A stretch of DNA of 64,000 nt, taken from an uncultured Clostridia bacterium (GTDB lineage Bacteria; Bacillota; Clostridia; Oscillospirales; Acutalibacteraceae). This document shows positions 58,062 to 64,000 of the stretch, piece after piece. Where the stretch lies: NCBI GenBank assembly GCA_937884995.1, contig CAKZZL010000012.1, positions 1-64,000 of the forward strand, in the 5' to 3' direction. Under the pieces are notes generated by a model, which did no database searches, had not been told where the DNA came from, and worked only from the letters and a program-made list of their open reading frames with translations. The translations under genes were made by a program, and so were the position numbers. Within the stretch, counting starts at the first letter, position 1. Each line of letters starts with the position of its first letter.

Positions 58062-59462
58062 TCAGTTATTTTCGGAGCTTCTTCTCTCTGTTATATAATC
58101 ATGAATATCATCCGCAAGTTTTCCATATATCTTGAACTTCTTCCTGAACACAATCAAAGAAGCTATAAGGAAAATAATGGGTGCTCCGAATGCCAAAATT
58201 CCTATACCTGTCTTTGTTGCTTCAGTAAATTCTCCTGCGGACTTCTGAGCGTTATAACTCATGAACCACAAAGAAGCAAAGAGAACAATTGTCTGCAATG
58301 TATATGCCATTTTTTGCAGGAAACCCTTCATAGAGAAGGTTATGCTTTCGTTTCTTATTCCGTTCTTATATTCACCATAGTCAACTATATCAGCAAGGAA
58401 TATTGTCTGTGACACGAACATTGAGCTTATACCTATTGATGCAATTATATAACAGATATCAAGAACAACAGTTATCCTGATAAACGAACTGAATACAAGC
58501 ATTAATGCATATCCGACCATTGCCGTGCAAAGCGATATTGTATATGTGGTTCGTTTGGTTGTAACTTTGGAAAGTACGGGTATTACCAGCAGCCCCAGAA
58601 TCGAACCCACTGCTCCTATTGTACTAAAGAGCGATTGCTTGCTAGCATCCCCGAGTGAATCCGTAAAATAATATACTGCTGTTGAACTTGTCAGATACCA
58701 GCCTGCATTTGAAAGCATAGCAAAGATTATAAACACTACAAGCTGATCATTTGACTTTATTACCCTGAAAATTTGTTTCAAGCTGAATTTTTGCTTTTCA
58801 TTGTATACAACATTTGTTTCTTTTGTTGTCAAGACACATATAAGTGAGAAACATATTAAAGCTGCGCCGCAAATCATTGCCCATCTTGAAAATCCACTTG
58901 CGCTGTAACCTTTATCCGTTGTCATACCACTTGAAAGCATTGGGCATATAATAGGTGTAAGGATTGATATTATCCCCTGTCCCAGACCTGAGAATGTTCT
59001 GGCTATTGTAGCTACAAGATTTCTTTCTTTTTCCTCACTTGTAAATGAAGGAACCATACTCCAATAAGGAATATCTGCCGTAGTATTTGTCATTCCCCAG
59101 AGGATATACATTACTCCTATGTATATATACAGTTTCATACCGCTCATGCCAAAGGATGTAAACAATAATGACAAAACAACTGCATTCGACACAGCCCCTA
59201 TAAGTATCCATGGTCTGTATTTGCCGAATTTTGTTTTAGTATTATCAACTATTGTTCCCATCATCGGATCGTTGACACCATCCCAGATTCTTGCAATAGG
59301 AGTTAATATCAAAAGAAATGCTTCTCTCAGGCCCAGAACGCTGGAAAGATAATATGACAGGTATGAATAGAAAAGTCCATAGCTTAGGTCAAGCCCGATT
59401 GCTCCAATACCATAGCAACAATATTTTCCAAGTTTTTGTAAGTTGTTTTTCTTGTTCTGCAT
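58062..59462 (-). CDS. GPH-family (MelB-like) sugar:cation symporter
   Basis: This 466-residue transporter has twelve helices and the glycoside-pentoside-hexuronide family pattern: 'DLSYGLFYSYLSYYLSSVLG', 'ARIWDGVNDPMMGTIVDNTKTKFGKYRPW' across residues 50-78, and 'VDYGEYKNGIRNES' near 360. It should import a sugar or glycoside with Na+ or H+. No glycosidase lies next to it. Its ATG overlaps the stop of the small gene upstream. Confidence 0.9.
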   Translation of the reverse strand: MQNKKNNLQKLGKYCCYGIGAIGLDLSYGLFYSYLSYYLSSVLGLREAFLLILTPIARIWDGVNDPMMGTIVDNTKTKFGKYRPWILIGAVSNAVVLSLLFTSFGMSGMKLYIYIGVMYILWGMTNTTADIPYWSMVPSFTSEEKERNLVATIARTFSGLGQGIISILTPIICPMLSSGMTTDKGYSASGFSRWAMICGAALICFSLICVLTTKETNVVYNEKQKFSLKQIFRVIKSNDQLVVFIIFAMLSNAGWYLTSSTAVYYFTDSLGDASKQSLFSTIGAVGSILGLLVIPVLSKVTTKRTTYTISLCTAMVGYALMLVFSSFIRITVVLDICYIIASIGISSMFVSQTIFLADIVDYGEYKNGIRNESITFSMKGFLQKMAYTLQTIVLFASLWFMSYNAQKSAGEFTEATKTGIGILAFGAPIIFLIASLIVFRKKFKIYGKLADDIHDYITERRSSENN

Positions 59463-59647
59463 CAGTCAGCCTTCTTTCCTTTAACCTCTTTAATCTTTTC
59501 TTTTAACTCTTCTGCCACTTCCGGAAAAAGTGAATCAATATCGCCATCTCTTGTGCTTGCAACTCTGCCAAAAGCCGAAGCAAGTTCGGAAAAAGCGTAT
59601 ATCGCAGAAGCGGCGATTATCATATTTTTTATTGTCTTTTTATCCAT
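59462..59647 (-). CDS. Small hypothetical protein
   Basis: The 61-residue product has one N-terminal hydrophobic helix (about 7-25) and a charged C-terminal half (PEVAEELKEKIKEVKGKK). No family is recognised. It lies five bases after the MurE-ArgB gene and overlaps the transporter gene, with AAGGAATAA before its ATG, so it is probably translated as part of this operon. Confidence 0.6.
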   Translation of the reverse strand: MDKKTIKNMIIAASAIYAFSELASAFGRVASTRDGDIDSLFPEVAEELKEKIKEVKGKKAD

Positions 59648-59652
59648 AGCAG

Positions 59653-62010
59653 TTATTCCTTACTTATGATTGTTCCCTCGGTTTTTGCATCCATGAACTG
59701 AGATAAAATATTGTATCTGACTTTGCCATTAAGAATTGAAACTTCACTTGCGCCTGCTTCAATTATATTTATGATATTCGTGATTTTGGGAATCATACCG
59801 CCTTTTGCAAGTCCTGTCTTCAGTATCTGTCTAGCCTTTTCAACGCTTATATGTTCAAGAGCGGTCTTTTCATTGTCTTTATCTATAAACAGTCCCTTGA
59901 CATCCGTAATAAAGATAAGATAATCAGCAGATACGGCGGATGTAACCGCACTTGCGGCATCATCGGCGTTAATGTTTACAGAACCATATTCATCACAATA
60001 GCTTACCGGTGAAAGTACAACAGAAAATCCCTGATCATAAAGCGCCTTTACAAGTGCCGGATTCACAGCTGTTATCTCTCCGACTCTTCCGATTGACCTG
60101 CCGTTAATCAATTTCGGAACAGCAGTTATTGTCTGACCGTCTGTCCCGCTGATACCGACAGCTTTAATTCCTTTTTTCAGAAGTTTTGCAACAATTCTCT
60201 TGTTAACGCCACCCGAAAGGACTTTTTCCACTATATCGATTTCATTTTCGCCTGTAACTCTGTATCCCTCATAAAATTCGGAATTAATACCCAGGGCTTC
60301 CAGGGTCTTACTGATTTCTTTTCCGCCTCCGTGGACTATCAAAATCCGGGCGCCCGCTTTTTCGAGAATAGCTATTTCTTCGAGCAGGTCATCCATCAGT
60401 TTTTCATCATCAAGGCAGCTTCCACCAAGCTTTATAACGATCTTCTTATCCTTTACTTTCTTTAACAATGAGGTTATGTCGCCTGTGTGCTGTATTCTCT
60501 CTGTGTTGTCCAGTCCGTTTTCAATATCATATTGTTTTAAGGCACTGACAGCATAATCAACATCGGTGGGGCATTCCACATATTCCAGTCCCCTTTTTTG
60601 TCTCGTTTCATTGCCTTTGCCTGTAATAAGGATAACTGAATTTTCTCCGCTCTCCTCTATTGCGGTTCTTATCGCCTGTCCTCTGTCGTTTATAATCTTG
60701 TATTTACCGCCTACAGACTCTATATATCCTGCAATCTCTTTTGAAATCTTCTCGACAGGTTCTTCACCCGGATCTTCTTCTGTTATATATGACATGTCCG
60801 CCAACCTGCCGCTTGCTTCTCCGAGGTCTTTTCTTCTTATGAGTGCCTTATCCCCGGGGCAGCCATATACAATTGATATTTTTCTCCCCGGATATTCTTC
60901 TCTGACCGAACTGAAAAGAGTTTCAAAGCTCAGCTTATTATGGGCATAATCAACTATTGCAGTGACTGTCTTATTTGCATTCTCATATACTTCCATTCTG
61001 CCACTTGAACGTGCTTTAATAAGGCCGACATATATGTATTCTTCAGGTATTTCAAGCTTTTCAGCTACTGCAATGGCGCAAAGTGCATTTTCAACATTAA
61101 AAAGGCCCGGTATGGAGAGGATCATTGTTCTTTCCATTTTATGGCTTTTAACATTGAAGACAGTATCTGATCCTTCCTTATGTATATCATATGCATATAC
61201 GTCTGCATTCTTGTCTTTGCGGCTGAATGTAATAAGCTCATCTGCATTTTCAGCATATTTAAGCACTTCTTCACTTTTATCGGAGTCAAGATTTACAATT
61301 GCTGTTTTGCATTGGGAAAAGAGTTTCATCTTTGATTTGAAATAGTCATCAAAATCAGGATGTTCAATTGCGCTTATATGATCGATTCCGATATTCAGAT
61401 AGCATCCTATATCAAACTGCACTCCCGTCACACGTCCGTATTTAAGAGCCTGTGAGGACACTTCCATTGTGAAATATTCTATGCCGGTGTTTACAGCATT
61501 GTTAAAACTCTTATGAAGTTCAAATGGTTCAGGTGTCGTAAGATGACTTTCCTCATTGATAACACCGTCATATGAATCAATTGATGATAATATGGCACTG
61601 GGTCCCTTTCCCTGCTCTGCCAGATATTCATCAATAATGTACTTAATAAAATATGCAGTTGTGGATTTTCCTTTTGTTCCTGTAATCCCGACAAGATTCA
61701 GTTTTTCAAAACAATTATTATAGAAAAAGCATGCAGACAAATGCAGACTTTCCCGTATATCCGAAACAAGTATACATGGAATATCTGTTTCATATTCTTT
61801 TTCAGAGACATAAGCAACTGCGCCTTTGCTTACAGCATCAAGCAAAAACTCAGCCTTAAAGTGAGCGCCTTTGCAATAAAACAAGGTGCCTTCTTTCATA
61901 TCCTTTGAATTGTATGAAATATAGTTTACCGAGATGTTTTCATCTGCTCCGGAAGAAACAAAAATTTTGTTCTTTTGAAAAAGTTCAATAAAATCTTTTA
62001 TTTTTGTCAT
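59653..62010 (-). CDS. Fusion: MurE-type Mur ligase + acetylglutamate kinase (ArgB)
   Basis: The 785-residue protein joins two enzymes in one open frame. Residues about 1-495 are a MurE-like UDP-MurNAc-tripeptide synthetase: GITGTKGKST P-loop near 115, 'EVSSQALKYGRVTG', the SKMKLF lysine and VDYAHN. The meso-DAP motif DNPR is replaced by EDPGEE, so the added amino acid is uncertain. Residues about 515-785 are an ArgB-like kinase: VIKLGGS, VHGGGKEIS, 'FYEGYRVTGENEID', 'GISGTDGQTI' and NINADDAAS. It should phosphorylate N-acetylglutamate in arginine/ornithine synthesis. ATG 62010 follows TTGGAGAC. No other arg gene is nearby. Confidence 0.88.
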   Translation of the reverse strand: MTKIKDFIELFQKNKIFVSSGADENISVNYISYNSKDMKEGTLFYCKGAHFKAEFLLDAVSKGAVAYVSEKEYETDIPCILVSDIRESLHLSACFFYNNCFEKLNLVGITGTKGKSTTAYFIKYIIDEYLAEQGKGPSAILSSIDSYDGVINEESHLTTPEPFELHKSFNNAVNTGIEYFTMEVSSQALKYGRVTGVQFDIGCYLNIGIDHISAIEHPDFDDYFKSKMKLFSQCKTAIVNLDSDKSEEVLKYAENADELITFSRKDKNADVYAYDIHKEGSDTVFNVKSHKMERTMILSIPGLFNVENALCAIAVAEKLEIPEEYIYVGLIKARSSGRMEVYENANKTVTAIVDYAHNKLSFETLFSSVREEYPGRKISIVYGCPGDKALIRRKDLGEASGRLADMSYITEEDPGEEPVEKISKEIAGYIESVGGKYKIINDRGQAIRTAIEESGENSVILITGKGNETRQKRGLEYVECPTDVDYAVSALKQYDIENGLDNTERIQHTGDITSLLKKVKDKKIVIKLGGSCLDDEKLMDDLLEEIAILEKAGARILIVHGGGKEISKTLEALGINSEFYEGYRVTGENEIDIVEKVLSGGVNKRIVAKLLKKGIKAVGISGTDGQTITAVPKLINGRSIGRVGEITAVNPALVKALYDQGFSVVLSPVSYCDEYGSVNINADDAASAVTSAVSADYLIFITDVKGLFIDKDNEKTALEHISVEKARQILKTGLAKGGMIPKITNIINIIEAGASEVSILNGKVRYNILSQFMDAKTEGTIISKE

Positions 62011-62076
62011 ATCGGTCTCCAATAGCCAAATCTATACAATTATATATTGTATCATAATTTCTTGCTTTTAGCAATT

Positions 62077-62115
62077 AAAAAAGTCAGCAGAAATAGCCTT
62101 CTGCCAACCTTTTTT
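62077..62115. terminator. Terminator between MurE-ArgB and the phosphoesterase gene
   Basis: GGCAGAAG/TTCTGCTG (minus strand) forms a stem with AAAAAA/TTTTTT on both sides, consistent with a terminator for the minus-strand phosphoesterase gene upstream. Confidence 0.75.
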
Positions 62116-62118
62116 GTC

Positions 62119-62808
62119 TCATATCGCCTTATCTGTTTCCGTATTTATGATGTCCTGAAAAACAGCTCTGTGGGAACTTGATATATATTTGTCAATATGA
62201 AGGGATCCGAAATACCACTTCTTGAATTTACAATTGATGGATAACTCTTCAAAATATGCATTAAGCGCAGTTACTCTGAGCATCTCATTGTCATTGAGAT
62301 TAAGGAAGCTCTTTATCTTCAGCGGAGGCTCATGTGTGATAATCATATCCATATCATAGCCTGCAACTTCAAGATTTTCCGCACCTTCAAGAAGTTCTTC
62401 CTGAGTCGGTATCTCTTCTTTTTGCCAAGCGCCGACATCTCTGCGTATGTCAATGTCTGAACTCTCTCCTCCGCCCATAGTAAATATCTTTTTGCCTTCA
62501 ATTTCAAAAATCTGGCCTCTTAAAAGGTGATAGAGATTTCCGTATATCTTATGTACCTTCCCGCCGTTCCATTCGCTTATTTCATAGCTGTTCAGCAAAT
62601 TGAAATTCTCATGAGTTCCGTCTATGAAGCAAATGTTATATTTTCTCTTGCCGAGTTGTTTCAAAAACTTTTGCTCTTTCCGGCCGTTGTCCCAAAGAAA
62701 GCCGAAATCTCCGCATATGATAAGTGTGTCGCCCTCGCCGAGTTTCATAAGATTCATCTTGGAAAGACGTTCTTTATCTCCGTGTGTATCACCTGTTACG
62801 TAAATCAC
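62119..62808 (-). CDS. Calcineurin-like metallophosphoesterase
   Basis: The 229-residue cytosolic protein has the phosphoesterase blocks TGDTHGD at residue 5, CGDFGFLW near 32, DGTHENF near 61 and 'ITHEPP' near 157, and ends with WYFGSLHIDK in place of the usual GHTH. The substrate is unknown; this subfamily is common in Clostridia. A terminator separates it from the MurE-ArgB gene, and the carboxypeptidase gene is divergent. Confidence 0.83.
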   Translation of the reverse strand: MIYVTGDTHGDKERLSKMNLMKLGEGDTLIICGDFGFLWDNGRKEQKFLKQLGKRKYNICFIDGTHENFNLLNSYEISEWNGGKVHKIYGNLYHLLRGQIFEIEGKKIFTMGGGESSDIDIRRDVGAWQKEEIPTQEELLEGAENLEVAGYDMDMIITHEPPLKIKSFLNLNDNEMLRVTALNAYFEELSINCKFKKWYFGSLHIDKYISSSHRAVFQDIINTETDKAI

Positions 62809-62914
62809 ACTGATTCTCCTCTTTTAGAAATAAAATAAGTTTAAAATGTCATCTTTTTATGATATACTTTGTATTGTAATATATTTATCTTGCATTTTCA
62901 AGTGGAGGATTATT

Positions 62915-64000
62915 GTGAAAAGACTTGTTTCCCTGTTATTGATTCTGGCAATCATGCTCTCATTTCTTTGTGTACATGCGAGTGCTTCATTTAACTCACT
63001 TTTAGAAACCGAGGCAGATATAGTACTGCTTGTGAGTCTGGACAACGGAGCTGTTATATTTGATAAAAACGCAGACAAAAAGAATGCTCCCGCATCTCTT
63101 ACCAAGATAGTAACATGCTTGCTCGTTCTTGAAAACTGCGATGACTTAAGCATAGAGCTCACCTGTGAGCAGGATGATCTTACAGGTCTTTATGCGATGA
63201 ATGCATCAACAGCCGGCATACTTGTCGGCGAAACAATGACAATAAATGAACTTCTCTATTGTCTTATGCTTCCTTCTGCTGCAGATTCAGCCAATATACT
63301 TGCAAGATATGTCGGAGGCACAGTTGATCACTTTGTCGAAATGATGAATGAATATGTAGCAAATCTGGGATGCAAAAACACCCACTTTACAAACCCGCAC
63401 GGGCTTGACGAAGACGGCGGAGCATATACAACTGCAAACGATCTTTGCATCCTTGTAAAACACGGGCTTAAGAACGAAACTTTCAAAGAGATAACCGGCA
63501 CATTGAAATATCAAATAGAGCCAACCAACAAGTATAAGTATACGCGCTATTTAAACAACACCAACAAGATGATGAACTCTGCATATCGGGATTATTACCA
63601 TCCTGCTATTTCCGGTGTCAAAACAGGAACGACAGAGCTTGCAGGTCATTGTGTCATTTCCACGGCAAGCCAGGATGGATATAACTACCTTTTGATAGTC
63701 TTAAATGCTCCCCAATATGATATTGACGGAGACAATGTTGAAGAGAATTGTGCTTTCACAGAGAGCAAGAAGATATATGAATGGGCTTTTGATAATATCG
63801 AACTCACAAAAGTGACATCCACCACAGATATAGTTACGGTAGTGGATGTAAACTACAGTTGGAAGACAGATCATCTTCGTCTTGTTCCCGCAAAAGAGAT
63901 CTCCGCTCTTGTTCCTACGGGCACACAGTCGGGAAGTCTCGAAATTAAATCCATCCCGGATGAAAGCCCGAAGGTCGTTGATGCGCCCATAAAAAAAGGT
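62915..64000 (+). CDS. D-alanyl-D-alanine carboxypeptidase (DacF/PBP5-like), truncated by the window edge
   Basis: An open frame of 362 codons runs off the right edge. It starts at GTG 62915 behind AGTGGAGGAT and has a signal peptide (MKRLVSLLLILAIMLSFLCVHA). The S11 serine peptidase motifs are SLTK near residue 65 (catalytic Ser), SAADSAN near 122 and KTGTT near 232. A C-terminal beta-rich domain begins near 290 and is cut. The enzyme trims the terminal D-Ala from peptidoglycan pentapeptides outside the cell. The divergent neighbour is the phosphoesterase gene. Confidence 0.93.
   Translation, partial: MKRLVSLLLILAIMLSFLCVHASASFNSLLETEADIVLLVSLDNGAVIFDKNADKKNAPASLTKIVTCLLVLENCDDLSIELTCEQDDLTGLYAMNASTAGILVGETMTINELLYCLMLPSAADSANILARYVGGTVDHFVEMMNEYVANLGCKNTHFTNPHGLDEDGGAYTTANDLCILVKHGLKNETFKEITGTLKYQIEPTNKYKYTRYLNNTNKMMNSAYRDYYHPAISGVKTGTTELAGHCVISTASQDGYNYLLIVLNAPQYDIDGDNVEENCAFTESKKIYEWAFDNIELTKVTSTTDIVTVVDVNYSWKTDHLRLVPAKEISALVPTGTQSGSLEIKSIPDESPKVVDAPIKKG

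Noticed and set aside
1..64000. tRNA, rRNA, CRISPR arrays, prophage or intact insertion sequences
   Set aside because: No cloverleaf, rRNA segment, regular spaced repeats, phage structural genes or transposase could be recognised by reading.

Overview
The window looks like the chromosome of a low-G+C, strictly fermentative Firmicute, most likely a Clostridia member of gut or rumen type (Oscillospiraceae/Ruminococcaceae-like). This is inferred from T-box leaders, strong AGGAGG ribosome sites, TTGACA/TATAAT promoters often with an extended TGn -10, ferredoxin-dependent 2-oxoacid oxidoreductase, a YerC-type his repressor and Clostridia-type transporters. No rRNA, tRNA, CRISPR array or intact mobile element was seen.

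Region 1 (1-1420): a visibly more G+C-rich edge with the 3' end of a methyltransferase gene and an ECF-transporter S component. It stops abruptly beside minus-strand gene fragments and a long inverted repeat, so it looks like a rearrangement boundary. Region 2 (1340-14515): an iron regulon. A DUF4418/FtsX/ABC operon, an FTR1 permease with a P19/Tp34-type lipoprotein, and a long operon (DUF2318, two FtsX permeases, ABC ATPase, FMN-binding lipoprotein, small membrane protein, cytochrome-b-like anchor, FrdA, FrdB). Their promoters, and that of a distant ZIP transporter, share a GTTAGC-N5-CTAAC-like dyad, probably the operator of a metal-sensing repressor. Region 3 (14692-23763): housekeeping and transport genes (CapA-like, CorA, metallophosphoesterase, CmpB-like, TetR, ZIP, MATE). 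Region 4 (22060-31916): PepF-like peptidase plus an oligopeptide ABC transporter operon.

Region 5 (31990-45598) is the most interesting part. Three T-box leaders, which I read as Leu (CUC), Ile (AUC) and Val (GUA) sensors, control (a) a LeuA-like protein that lost its metal ligands, a TIM-barrel/acyl-CoA-ligase fusion and an amidohydrolase; (b) an HTH-cupin-acyl-CoA synthetase fusion; (c) its tandem paralogue, a P-loop ATPase and a four-subunit 2-oxoisovalerate-type ferredoxin oxidoreductase. I infer a system that makes branched-chain amino acids from exogenous branched-chain fatty acids by acyl-CoA activation and reductive carboxylation, switched on when the cognate tRNAs are uncharged.

Region 6 (45723-47534): a DUF308 protein and a D-2-hydroxyacid dehydrogenase. 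Region 7 (47828-55405): a complete his operon led by a YerC/HisR-like repressor behind a dyad-bearing promoter, with a HisZ-HisG fusion and no histidinol-phosphatase. Region 8 (55438-62808, minus strand): hibernation factor, orphan fumarase alpha subunit, DivIC-like protein, hemolysin III, GPH symporter, a small protein, a MurE-ArgB fusion and a phosphoesterase. Region 9 (62915-64000): the start of a D,D-carboxypeptidase gene that runs off the window.
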